Of a stretch of 64,000 bases of DNA, positions 43,950 to 52,070 are shown one piece after another. The stretch comes from Maridesulfovibrio hydrothermalis AM13 = DSM 14728. GTDB taxonomy: Bacteria; Desulfobacterota; Desulfovibrionia; Desulfovibrionales; Desulfovibrionaceae. Within the stretch, counting starts at the first letter, position 1, and each line of letters opens with the position of its first letter. The notes beneath the pieces are model-generated. The model was not told the DNA's origin, searched no databases, and saw nothing but the letters and a program-made list of their open reading frames with translations. Location of the stretch: contig NC_020055.1 in the NCBI RefSeq assembly GCF_000331025.1, forward strand, positions 2,947,370-3,011,369. Direction: 5' to 3'. A program made the position numbers and the translations under genes.

Positions 43950-45125
43950 ATGGACAAGTTTCCAAGAGTTCACCGGCTGCCCCCCTACGTGTTTGCCAAA
44001 GTGAATGAACTGAAAATGCAACTCCGCCACGATGGCGAAGACATCATTGATCTGGGTATGGGAAATCCAGACCTCCCCACCCCGCAGCATATTGTAGATA
44101 AGCTGGTGGAAGCGGCGCAGAAACCCGCCAACCATCGCTACAGCGCGTCAAGAGGAATCAAAGGCCTTCGTAGAGAAATGGCCCTTTGGTACAAAAGAAG
44201 ATACGGCGTTGAACTGGATTATGATCAGGAAGTGGTCGTTACCATGGGCGCCAAAGAGGGGCTGGCGCACTTGGCGTTGGTTATGCTTTCTCCCGGCGAC
44301 GTAGTATTCGCACCGGACCCGTCTTATCCGATTCACCCATACGCAAGTATCATTGCTGGTGCTGACGTAAGACGCATACCCATAGGTGCAGACAGGGACT
44401 TTTTTGAAGATCTTGAACTGGCAATGCGTCAGACATGGCCCAAACCTAAACTTCTGATCATCAACTACCCGCACAACCCCACAGGGGTGACTGCTGAAAT
44501 CCCGTTCTTTGAAAAAATTGTTGATTTCGCTAAAAACAATGACCTGCTGGTTATCCATGATCTGGCATATGCGGATTTCACTTTTGACGGATATAAAGCA
44601 CCAAGCTTTTTACAGGCCAGAGGTGCAAAGGACGTTGGAGTTGAATTCTTCTCCCTGTCCAAAAGCTACTCCATGCCCGGCTGGCGCGTAGGCTTTTGCT
44701 GCGGTAACCGCGAAATGGTTCAGGCTCTGACCCGCATTAAAAGTTATCTGGATTACGGGCTGTTTCAACCCATCCAGATTGCCGCCTGCGCAGCCCTTTC
44801 CGGTCCTCAAGACTGTGTACGGGAACAGATGGCCATTTATCAGGACAGACGTGATGCCCTTTGTGAAGGCCTCCAGCGTATTGGATGGGACGTAACTCCG
44901 CCTAAAGCAACACAGTTCCTGTGGACTGAAATTCCTGAGCAGTTCAAACATCTGGGGTCGGTTGAATTCTCCAAACTGCTGCTTCGTGAATGCAAAGTAG
45001 CTGTTGCACCGGGTCTTGGCTTCGGCAGTTATGGCGACAGTCATGTCCGCATGGCCCTCGTTGAAAACAGACAGAGAATCAATCAGGCCATCCGTGGAAT
45101 GAAAGAACTGTTTGACAAAGGATAG
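43950..45125 (+). CDS. alaC: Alanine-type aminotransferase (AlaC/fold-type I)
   Basis: Predicted 391-residue fold-type I PLP aminotransferase. It matches AlaC/LL-diaminopimelate-aminotransferase-like enzymes ([36 protein letters not shown], the Schiff-base Lys in [17 protein letters not shown], and C-terminal [15 protein letters not shown]). AlaC makes alanine from pyruvate and glutamate; related enzymes act on aspartate or methionine keto acids. The start is ATG at 43950 ([11 protein letters not shown]), 9 bases after AGGA. It lies 173 bases before hom, with a terminator between, so it is not in that operon. Confidence 0.88.
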   Translation: MDKFPRVHRLPPYVFAKVNELKMQLRHDGEDIIDLGMGNPDLPTPQHIVDKLVEAAQKPANHRYSASRGIKGLRREMALWYKRRYGVELDYDQEVVVTMGAKEGLAHLALVMLSPGDVVFAPDPSYPIHPYASIIAGADVRRIPIGADRDFFEDLELAMRQTWPKPKLLIINYPHNPTGVTAEIPFFEKIVDFAKNNDLLVIHDLAYADFTFDGYKAPSFLQARGAKDVGVEFFSLSKSYSMPGWRVGFCCGNREMVQALTRIKSYLDYGLFQPIQIAACAALSGPQDCVREQMAIYQDRRDALCEGLQRIGWDVTPPKATQFLWTEIPEQFKHLGSVEFSKLLLRECKVAVAPGLGFGSYGDSHVRMALVENRQRINQAIRGMKELFDKG

Positions 45126-45139
45126 AAGATAAATATTTA

Positions 45140-45186
45140 AATTTCTAACAGGTTGCGGTACAACTCAGCCTGTTAGAAATTTTATT
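45140..45186 (+). terminator. Terminator of the aminotransferase gene
   Basis: A 12-bp stem (TTTCTAACAGG arm ending 45152, matching arm 45169-45180) with a 16-base loop is followed by TTTATT. It lies about 15 bases after the stop. Confidence 0.75.
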
Positions 45187-45298
45187 AATTCAAAAGAACC
45201 TGTTCAAAAATGTGCAAACCAGAGACGCTGAATACGATTAATATGCTTTCCGTAAGCGTGAGACAATTGCCATTTTGACCAGCCGAAAAGGGGTGTAG

Positions 45299-46588
45299 AT
45301 GCAGACTGTTAAGCTAGCCATTGCAGGTTTCGGCACTGTCGGAACCGGACTTGCCCGGATTATCGAAGAGAATAAAGATGTTATATTCGCCCGTTGCGGC
45401 AAGAAATTCAGTATAACCTCCGTTCTCGTTCGTGATCTCAATAAACAAAGAGACTACTTTCCCGGCCCTGATGTTAAATTCACTAACGATTTAGATGAAT
45501 TTACGTCCAGCCCCGATGTAGACATTGTTGTCGAACTCATGGGCGGCACTACCGTTGCCAAAGATATCGTCACCAAAGCTCTTGAAGCAGGCAAGCACGT
45601 GGTCACGGCCAACAAGCACCTTCTGGCTGAACACGGGATTGAACTTTTCGAAATTGCTGCAAAAAACAATGTCGGACTCTATTATGAATCCAGCGTTGCT
45701 GGCGGTATTCCTATTATCCAGTCCATCAAAGAAAGCCTTGCTGCCAATCGCATCAAGTCCATTGTCGGCATCCTTAACGGAACCGCCAACTACATCCTTT
45801 CCGAGATGTCAACCAATGGGCTGGAATTTGATACTGCACTGGAGCAGGCCACAAGACTCGGCTACGCCGAAGCAGACCCGACCTTTGACATCGAAGGTAT
45901 CGACGCCGCGCACAAGGTGGTCGTTCTGACCCGCATTGCCTACGGGAAAGATTACCCCCTTGCAAAGCTGCCCGTTGAAGGTATCACACGTATTGAAGGA
46001 CAGGATATCCGTTTTGCCCGTGAATTCGGTTACCGTATCAAACTCATCGGACAGGTGCGTGATGTAGGCGGAAAGCTTGAGGCCGGAGTTTTTCCAGCGC
46101 TGGTCAAGTACACCCTCCTTCTGGCCCGTGTCGGAGGCAATTATAATGCAATACGCGTTGAAGGAAACGCTGTAGGCCCTGCATTTTTCCACGGACAGGG
46201 TGCTGGCTCTCTGCCTACCGGAAGCGCTGTTCTGGCTGATATTATGGCTCTGTCCAAGACTGATACTCCGGATAACACCGGATTTTGCAACGCCCCTATT
46301 GAAAAAGCCGATATACTGGCTCCTGAATTTGCCACCTCCGAATATTATTTCCGTTTCTCCGTAATGGATAAGGCCGGAGTTATGGCTGCTCTGTCCAAAT
46401 GTCTGGCTGAACACAACATATCCATTGCTCAGGCAGTGCAGAAAGGTAACCCTGATGACAAGGAAATCCCTGTTGTATTCACAACTCACAAGGCAAGCAC
46501 CAAAGATGTAAACTCCGCTCTTGCTGAAATTGACAAGATGCCCTTTATCACCCGCAAGACTTTGAGCATGCGCATCCTGAAAGGATAA
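45299..46588 (+). CDS. hom: Homoserine dehydrogenase
   Basis: Predicted 429-residue enzyme that reduces aspartate semialdehyde to homoserine. It has the NAD(P)-binding motif GFGTVGTG (residues 10-17), the catalytic domain with YESSVAGGIPII and ILNGTANYILSEM, GYAEADPTFDIEGIDAAHK, and a C-terminal ACT domain (about 350-428) for feedback regulation by threonine. It starts at ATG with AAAGGGG upstream. The gene is followed 9 bases later by apgM and then the thioesterase gene, one likely operon. Confidence 0.96.
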   Translation: MQTVKLAIAGFGTVGTGLARIIEENKDVIFARCGKKFSITSVLVRDLNKQRDYFPGPDVKFTNDLDEFTSSPDVDIVVELMGGTTVAKDIVTKALEAGKHVVTANKHLLAEHGIELFEIAAKNNVGLYYESSVAGGIPIIQSIKESLAANRIKSIVGILNGTANYILSEMSTNGLEFDTALEQATRLGYAEADPTFDIEGIDAAHKVVVLTRIAYGKDYPLAKLPVEGITRIEGQDIRFAREFGYRIKLIGQVRDVGGKLEAGVFPALVKYTLLLARVGGNYNAIRVEGNAVGPAFFHGQGAGSLPTGSAVLADIMALSKTDTPDNTGFCNAPIEKADILAPEFATSEYYFRFSVMDKAGVMAALSKCLAEHNISIAQAVQKGNPDDKEIPVVFTTHKASTKDVNSALAEIDKMPFITRKTLSMRILKG

Positions 46589-46597
46589 CTTAGGAAT

Positions 46598-47779
46598 ATG
46601 AAACTTCTTTTTCTGATTGCTGACGGTATGGGCGGATGGCCCATCGAGGAACTGGGTGACAAAACAACCCTTGAAGCCGCAAACACTCCCAACATGGACA
46701 TGCTGGCGGGCAAAGGACTGGTCGGCACATGCAGGACGGTCCCCAAAGACATGGCTCCGGGATCTGATGTTGCCAATATGTCTCTACTCGGCTTTGATCC
46801 CCGGACATACCACACCGGACGCGGCCCCATTGAAGCTGCTGCGCAGGGACTTGATCTCGATCCCGACGATCTAGTCTGGCGCATGAATCTGGTCAATATT
46901 TCCAGCTTTGAAGAAAACGGAACCATGTTCGACTACTCTGCCGGACACATCGGTACAGATAAATCCGTGCCGCTGGTGGAAAAGCTGCAAAAAGAACTGG
47001 GCAACGATGAGTTCACCTTCTACCCCGGAATCCAATACCGTCACCTGCTTGTTCACAAAGGCGGAGCCAAAAAGGCGGAAAGGGAACTTGAAATCCGCCC
47101 TCCGCATGACCTGACCGACAAGCCTATTGCCGATGATGTAAAGGAATTTGCTAAAAGCCCGCTCATGAATAAACTTGTCCGTGATGCCGAAAAGGTTTTG
47201 GCCGGCAACGGAACCAAAGCTGTGTCCATCTGGCCCTGGGGGCAGGGTAAACCGCTGACTATGCCACCGTTCAAAGAGAAATTCGGCATGAAAGGTGCGG
47301 TTGTCTCAGCTGTAGACCTCATTAAAGGTCTGGGCCGGGCATCAGGACTGGAGGTAATTGATGTTGAAGGAGCCACCGGACTGGTGGACACCAATTATGC
47401 TGGAAAGGTTGAAGCGACTCTTAAATTTCTTGAGCATGGCGATTTCGTATATGTGCACCTTGAAGGACCGGATGAATCCGGCCACATGGGCAGCGTAGAA
47501 GATAAGATTAAATCCATAGAACGATTTGATAAGCTGGTTGTAGGCCCGCTTTTAGAGAAATATCCTCTGGACAAAGCCAACTATGTAATAACCTGTGATC
47601 ACTACACTCCCATCGAGACCCGTACCCATGATGCGGCTCCGGTTCCATTTATTTTGACTGCCCCGAAGTGTATCGCTTCCAGACTGGAGTCGTTCAGCGA
47701 GGAAATTGCCGACCGCACAGGAATCATTATTCCGGAAGGACACGATTTCATGCAATGGGTTTTAGATAAAATTAAATAA
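46598..47779 (+). CDS. apgM: ApgM-family phosphoglycerate mutase; candidate homoserine kinase
   Basis: Predicted 393-residue alkaline-phosphatase-superfamily protein of the archaeal-type cofactor-independent phosphoglycerate mutase family. Metal-binding segments are the N-terminal LIADGMGG (Asp-x-Met), the Ser in SDVANMSLLG, and the C-terminal LEGPDESGHMGS and CDHYTPIETRTHDAAPVPF. It lies 9 bases after hom, and no conventional thrB is in the window; members next to hom have been proposed to serve as homoserine kinase. The metal site suits either reaction, so the name alone does not decide. Context favours threonine biosynthesis. Confidence 0.85.
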   Translation: MKLLFLIADGMGGWPIEELGDKTTLEAANTPNMDMLAGKGLVGTCRTVPKDMAPGSDVANMSLLGFDPRTYHTGRGPIEAAAQGLDLDPDDLVWRMNLVNISSFEENGTMFDYSAGHIGTDKSVPLVEKLQKELGNDEFTFYPGIQYRHLLVHKGGAKKAERELEIRPPHDLTDKPIADDVKEFAKSPLMNKLVRDAEKVLAGNGTKAVSIWPWGQGKPLTMPPFKEKFGMKGAVVSAVDLIKGLGRASGLEVIDVEGATGLVDTNYAGKVEATLKFLEHGDFVYVHLEGPDESGHMGSVEDKIKSIERFDKLVVGPLLEKYPLDKANYVITCDHYTPIETRTHDAAPVPFILTAPKCIASRLESFSEEIADRTGIIIPEGHDFMQWVLDKIK

Positions 47780-47784
47780 CAATC

Positions 47785-48201
47785 ATGAATAAAACAAAAG
47801 ATTTTCCAACTCCTGACGCATGGATGAACCACAGCGTTTCATATGGCGAGACTGATGCCATGGGCGTTGTTTACTACGCCGAGTATCTGCATTTTTTTGA
47901 GCGGTCCCGATCACTTTATATCCGCGAAAGGGGTATGAGCTACGCCGAAGTGGAACAACGAGGCATCTACCTACCGGTACGCGAAGCTTCATGCAGGTAT
48001 CGTGTTCCGGCGCAATATGATGACATGCTGAACATTCATGTCGGCATCAGCGAATGGAAACGGGCTTCCATAAAGTTTATCTACGATATTTATAAGGATG
48101 ACCGCTCTATTTTAGTTGCCAGCGGTTTCACAGAGCATGCCTGCGTCAACAAAGATGGACGGCCCGTACGCGTGCCTGAATGGCTGCGGGAGATCTTTTA
48201 A
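47785..48201 (+). CDS. Acyl-CoA thioesterase, YbgC/4HBT family
   Basis: Predicted 138-residue hot-dog-fold thioesterase of the YbgC type, which hydrolyses short acyl-CoA esters. The catalytic Asp is in YGETDAMGVVYYAEYLHFFERSR near residue 25 and the fold continues through LNIHVGISEWKRASIKFIYDIY. The start is at 47785, five bases after apgM, with no clear ribosome-binding site, so it is probably coupled to it. Substrate is not known. Confidence 0.85.
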   Translation: MNKTKDFPTPDAWMNHSVSYGETDAMGVVYYAEYLHFFERSRSLYIRERGMSYAEVEQRGIYLPVREASCRYRVPAQYDDMLNIHVGISEWKRASIKFIYDIYKDDRSILVASGFTEHACVNKDGRPVRVPEWLREIF

Positions 48202-48379
48202 AAATTTTATACACTTTACGCTTTTATCAAGCTATATCGCCTTCGGTGTCCAAAGGTGTTAAGCCCTTTTAGAGACCTGACCGGACGGCCCTGAAGCGGA
48301 GCTTTTAAATTACGTTTTACCTCCCTCGTGATTCTTGTCACTTCATCTGACTTTGATTCCAATGAGAGAAAAATCCTAA

Positions 48380-48423
48380 CAGGGTATGAATGCATTGCAT
48401 TCATACCCTGACTTGCTGTTTTT
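48380..48423 (+). terminator. Terminator after the thioesterase gene
   Basis: A perfect 15-bp inverted repeat (48380-48394 with 48396-48410) of AGGGTATGAATGCA type is followed after seven bases by TTTTT. It probably ends the hom-apgM-thioesterase operon. The rest of 48202-48464 is non-coding. Confidence 0.65.
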
Positions 48424-48464
48424 AATACTTAACCTCATCTAACTTACTCAAGCGGACTACTCAA

Positions 48465-49250
48465 ATGTATTACGATGTTCATACTCATGCATTTCATCCC
48501 AAAATTGCAGATAAAGTTCTTACTCAGCTTCACAATCATTACGGTATTACAGCGGTCGGCAACGGACATCCCGAAGATCTGCTCGCGCGTGCTGAAAAAG
48601 CGGGACTGGACAAGGTTATCATTCATACAGCAGCCACATCACCTGACCAGGTAATTCCCGCTAACAACTGGTCTATAGAACTTATGAAATCAGACCCGCG
48701 CATTACAGCTTTCGGTACTATGCACCCGGATTATGATGACATGGAGAAAGAGTTCAGCAGACTGGAGCGCAACGGCATCAAGGGTCTTAAATTCCATCCT
48801 GATTTTCAAGGCTTCTTTATGGATGACCGCAAATTCTACAGAATCCTTGAAATGATACAGGGAAGGTTTGTAACCATGTTTCATATCGGAGACAAACTGC
48901 CGCCTGAAAAGAATCCGTCCTGCCCGTTAAAGCTCAAAAAAATACTTATAGATTTCCCGAAGCTTAAAGCTATCGGCGCGCACATGGGCGGACTGTATCA
49001 CTGGAAATATGTTGCTGAAGAACTTGCGGGGATGAACGTGTTCTTTGATACTTCAAGCGCTCTGCCTTTCATGGACAAGCAGGTACTGCTCGATATCATG
49101 AATAAACATCCACGCGAGCAGATACTTTTTGGCAGCGACTACCCGCTCTTTGATCCGGGCGAATCAATGAAAGAGCTGCAACACACCCTGAAATTGAAAG
49201 ATTTCGAAATGGAAATTCACCTGAGCGCAGCCGAGCAGCTTTTTAAATAA
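48465..49250 (+). CDS. Amidohydrolase-family protein (Amidohydro_2)
   Basis: Predicted 261-residue TIM-barrel metal hydrolase or decarboxylase of the amidohydrolase_2 type. Metal motif DVHTHAFH is at residues 4-11; GLKFHPDFQGFF near 106, MFHIGDKL near 139, AHMGGLYHW near 178 and the FGSDYPLFDP motif near 222 complete the metal and catalytic site. The exact reaction is unknown; relatives include aminocarboxymuconate-semialdehyde decarboxylase and uncharacterised hydrolases. It is monocistronic and convergent with the DUF2867 gene. Confidence 0.85.
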   Translation: MYYDVHTHAFHPKIADKVLTQLHNHYGITAVGNGHPEDLLARAEKAGLDKVIIHTAATSPDQVIPANNWSIELMKSDPRITAFGTMHPDYDDMEKEFSRLERNGIKGLKFHPDFQGFFMDDRKFYRILEMIQGRFVTMFHIGDKLPPEKNPSCPLKLKKILIDFPKLKAIGAHMGGLYHWKYVAEELAGMNVFFDTSSALPFMDKQVLLDIMNKHPREQILFGSDYPLFDPGESMKELQHTLKLKDFEMEIHLSAAEQLFK

Positions 49251-49326
49251 CTTAGATTCCGGACCTCTCCGAAAACAGGAGAGTCATCGGGTACAGTATA
49301 GCTGAACTTATCAGCTAATATGAGGA

Positions 49327-49358
49327 TGCCTGCCCCCTTTTTAAAAAAGGGTCAGGCC
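49327..49358. terminator. Bidirectional hairpin between convergent genes
   Basis: An imperfect inverted repeat (GCCTG...CCCTTTTT with AAAAAGGG...CAGGC) lies between the amidohydrolase and DUF2867 genes and could terminate both. The inner A/T pairs give a weak centre. Confidence 0.5.
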
Positions 49359-49370
49359 GCCGAAAACATA

Positions 49371-49877
49371 TTAATTGGCGACAGCATGTTTACCCATGAA
49401 ATATACTATTAAATGATGAAAAGGCCGGATCAGATTAAAATAGACCGGTCCGGTCCAGTTGCGATAGTGCACAATAGTAAACAGATGAAATTCTGTCCGG
49501 CCTGAAGGGCGAACCTCAGCAACCACGCCGACATATCCGCTCAGATGCTTGTCTTCCGCTTCTCCGACCCAATATTCATCTGCCTTAAAATCAAGAGAAG
49601 TGAAAAAATCAACTTTCCCTCCGGGCGTGAAATCGAATTTGTTTACCTTAGCCTTGGCATGCCCGACTTCATCATGCTCAAGCCTCATAAGCTTTGCCAG
49701 TACAGAACGGACTATATACAGCCAGCGGAGCCAGACAGGTTCATAGCGAAGCATCCGGTCAAGAAAATGAATTAAAGTGCAATCGCCGGTAAAAGACTTT
49801 GAATCCATATAATCGGCATCCTTCATCAACTTCTTGAGTGAATCGATAGACTGCACAACACTTATTGAATCACTCAT
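49371..49877 (-). CDS. DUF2867-like protein
   Basis: Predicted 168-residue soluble protein that resembles DUF2867 (GYVGVVAEVRPSGRTEFHLFTIVHYRNWTGPVYFNLIRPFHHLIVYFM). The domain is often fused to NAD-dependent epimerase-like proteins; here it stands alone. The ATG overlaps the TGA of the preceding gene and has GGAGG 8 bases upstream, so translation is coupled. With the PNPOx-like and TetR genes it forms a small operon whose substrate is unknown. Confidence 0.7.
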   Translation of the reverse strand: MSDSISVVQSIDSLKKLMKDADYMDSKSFTGDCTLIHFLDRMLRYEPVWLRWLYIVRSVLAKLMRLEHDEVGHAKAKVNKFDFTPGGKVDFFTSLDFKADEYWVGEAEDKHLSGYVGVVAEVRPSGRTEFHLFTIVHYRNWTGPVYFNLIRPFHHLIVYFMGKHAVAN

Positions 49878-50341
49878 GGGTTCATCCTCCCAAGCTCTAC
49901 AGGCTCCACACGTATTACTTTGAATTCACGCAGATCGCTCATATCCTTCCAGAGCATGTCATGTCCTTTGAAAAAACGGAAAGGTCTGACTTTGGCCAGC
50001 CAGCTGTCAATTTCATCCTGCGCAGCCTTACGCCGCTGTCCCGCCTCACAAACAAGCCTTAGAGCCGGTTGTGACTGGAATCGCCCACGCCATAGGGCTT
50101 TCATCCAGAACATAGGTCCGGGCTGCACGGCCATGAGACTCATTCGCGGATCGCGGTCCAGATTCAGACGCATAATTTTAGGAAATTTTTCAAAGTAATA
50201 CCCTCTGCCTTCACCGGAAAATAAAACTGATCCTATAGGTGAAACGCGCGGAGTTCCATCTTCATCCACAGTAGCAACAGCTACATGGTTAACTTTACTG
50301 AACAATGCTTTAACATCTTCCCATGAAATATCAGACTGCAT
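49874..50341 (-). CDS. Pyridoxamine 5-phosphate oxidase family protein
   Basis: Predicted 155-residue flavin-binding split-barrel protein. NHVAVATVDEDGTPRVSPIGSVLFSGEGRGYYFEKFPK is the N-terminal FMN-binding barrel signature; RLNLDRDPRMSLMAVQ continues it. The family includes PdxH, haem-degrading proteins and general nitroreductase-like flavoproteins; the length and sequence suggest a flavoprotein of unknown substrate. Start is ATG at 50341, six bases after GGGG. Its stop overlaps the DUF2867 start. Confidence 0.85.
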   Translation of the reverse strand: MQSDISWEDVKALFSKVNHVAVATVDEDGTPRVSPIGSVLFSGEGRGYYFEKFPKIMRLNLDRDPRMSLMAVQPGPMFWMKALWRGRFQSQPALRLVCEAGQRRKAAQDEIDSWLAKVRPFRFFKGHDMLWKDMSDLREFKVIRVEPVELGRMNP

Positions 50342-50355
50342 AATCAACCCCGTTA

Positions 50356-50928
50356 TTAATCTGCCGGAATATTGTAAACTTCATCCAGCAACAGATTTAT
50401 AATTTCACGCCCCTCTTCACCCATTATAGGCGGCGAGATCATCCGCGATCCCACAAAGAGCATGTAATCAATTTTTGAAAGCAGCTTCGCACGCTTCGAG
50501 TCTCCGCAGATTTCTTCAAATATTGAACACAGATAGTCCATGCGTATGCTGTCCACCTTTTGCAGATATTTCCGGGCAAGTGAATCTCGCTGCGCCCATG
50601 CACGGATGCTTATCTCTACATCCATAGAATAATTGACCGCAACGTCAATCATCTTTTTGTACCTCTCCTGCGCACTTCCATTTGATTCAAACTCTTTCAT
50701 TCGCCCGATGGTCCAGACCTGCACCCAGTGCTCAAGCATACGCTCCAAATAATCTGCCCGATTTTTAAAATGGTGATAGAAAGACCCCTTTGTCACCCCG
50801 AGACGCTTGCACAAACCGTCAATGGTCAATCTGGCAATACTTTCAGCCGCCAGAAGATTCAGTCCGGCATCCAGTAAATCGTCGGCACTATGCCGAATAT
50901 TAACTTTTTTACCCTTAACTTTTTCCAC
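50356..50928 (-). CDS. TetR-family transcriptional regulator
   Basis: Predicted 190-residue regulator. The N-terminal helix-turn-helix is ARLTIDGLCKRLGVTKGSFYHHFKNRADYLERML (about residues 30-64); the C-terminal half is an all-helical ligand domain. Start is GTG at 50928, eight bases after GGAGG. A 25-bp palindrome lies 20 bases upstream, so it probably represses its own operon with the PNPOx-like and DUF2867 genes. Confidence 0.88.
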   Translation of the reverse strand: MEKVKGKKVNIRHSADDLLDAGLNLLAAESIARLTIDGLCKRLGVTKGSFYHHFKNRADYLERMLEHWVQVWTIGRMKEFESNGSAQERYKKMIDVAVNYSMDVEISIRAWAQRDSLARKYLQKVDSIRMDYLCSIFEEICGDSKRAKLLSKIDYMLFVGSRMISPPIMGEEGREIINLLLDEVYNIPAD

Positions 50929-50947
50929 GCAATCAACCTCCTGAGCT

Positions 50948-50972
50948 ACAATACCATACGGTATGGTATTGT
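50948..50972. promoter_or_regulatory. TetR-type operator palindrome
   Basis: ACAATACCATAC and its exact reverse complement GTATGGTATTGT flank a single G. Twelve-bp half-sites of this kind are typical TetR-family operators. It lies 20 bases before the regulator's GTG. Confidence 0.8.
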
Positions 50973-51020
50973 GACAATATGCAAAAAATAAAGGCGATGT
51001 CAACTAACCCACACAAAAGA

Positions 51021-51051
51021 ACCGCCTGTGGACGAGCCACAGGCGGTTCAG
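51021..51051 (-). terminator. Terminator of the cytochrome c3 gene
   Basis: A 13-bp perfect stem (GAACCGCCTGTGG at 51021-51033 with its complement 51039-51051), loop ACGAG, then TTTTGTG on the minus strand. It lies 34 bases after the cytochrome stop. Confidence 0.85.
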
Positions 51052-51084
51052 ACAAACAACTTATGCTTGCGTAAAAAATACGAA

Positions 51085-51579
51085 CTAGTTGTGTGGTCTT
51101 TCAACTCTAGGATGACATGCGTTGTTAGCACAAGGAGCAGTCGCAATATCGGTCTTGCCTTCCTTGTTCATTTTAACGTGACAACCACGACAGCTGATGT
51201 CGCTCTGGAGAGTATGGAAAGCCTTGAAGTAAGACTGAGGCTGACCTTTTTTAACCAGCTCATCGTGACAGCCTGCGGCCGCACAGCTCTTAACAGGGGT
51301 CTTTCCATCCCATGTGTGGTGACACTTCACACAGTTAACATCCTGATGGTCGAAGTGGGAAAACTTTACCTGTGCAAAACGTACTTTGTTCAGCACTTCA
51401 GGGCGTTTGAATTCAAGGCTTACAGGAAACCTGACAACCAGATCTTCAGTGATTACATCAGCAGAATCATTGGAGATGCTAGCAATCTCTTCACTGAGAT
51501 TACTGGTAGTCGTTGCATAGATAATAACGAGAACGGCAAAGACAACTGCCATCCCAACATACATAAAATTCGTCTTCAT
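51085..51579 (-). CDS. Tetrahaem cytochrome c3-type protein with N-terminal anchor
   Basis: Predicted 164-residue class III cytochrome. The four haem sites are C83-x2-C86-H87, C99-x4-C104-H105, C130-x2-C133-H134 and C150-x4-C155-H156; the alternation of CxxCH and CxxxxCH is the c3 hallmark. Candidate distal ligands are His75, His78, His88 and His122, giving eight His for bis-His ligation. Residues 6-21 are a hydrophobic helix which may anchor the protein or be cleaved. Such proteins carry electrons from periplasmic hydrogenases or formate dehydrogenases. Start is ATG at 51579, after GAGGAGG. It is monocistronic. Confidence 0.93.
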   Translation of the reverse strand: MKTNFMYVGMAVVFAVLVIIYATTTSNLSEEIASISNDSADVITEDLVVRFPVSLEFKRPEVLNKVRFAQVKFSHFDHQDVNCVKCHHTWDGKTPVKSCAAAGCHDELVKKGQPQSYFKAFHTLQSDISCRGCHVKMNKEGKTDIATAPCANNACHPRVERPHN

Positions 51580-52012
51580 TCTATTCCTCCTCAAGAAAGT
51601 CGTAACTTCCTACTTAAAAAATCGGATTATTTCAATAAAAATGAGTAGATGTACAAGCTCTGCAACGCTGCTCAGCAGCTGCAGACAGGACTACAAGAAC
51701 AGGCTTGAGAAAAATTTCACACAAGTTATCTGACTGTAAAAAACAAAATAAAAACTGCAACAGCAAAACAAAACAGCAAAACACCTTAGATCTGCACAAC
51801 TCAATCAAACAAAGTTATATAGCATACCAACTGAATTGAACATTCTAACAAAGGCAGTATAAATTAAGCAGCAAAAGCAATATCCACATTTATCCAAACT
51901 TAAATCAAAAAAACTTTATGTTTTTTCTATAACACCATATTTTATGACTCCAAAACTGTAATACGGTAGTTTTAACCGGGAAATTACACCCCGTCTTATG
52001 CCTCAAATAACA

Positions 52013-52048
52013 AAAAAGCTCCTTTCTGCAAGACAGAAAAGAGCTTTT
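52013..52048 (-). terminator. Terminator of the nucleoside ABC transporter operon
   Basis: An inverted repeat (AAAAGCTCCTTTCTG arm with CAGAAAAGAGCTTTT arm, one mismatch) with a five-base loop. The minus-strand side ends in a T-run. It lies 23 bases after the stop of the ATP-binding subunit. The rest of the 51580-52070 gap is AT-rich and otherwise featureless apart from the upstream region of the cytochrome gene. Confidence 0.75.
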
Positions 52049-52070
52049 AAAATTGAAACAATATAAAAAT

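Noticed and set aside
45809-46489. 226-codon minus-strand frame opposite hom
   Set aside because: Antisense shadow of a well-supported homoserine dehydrogenase gene.
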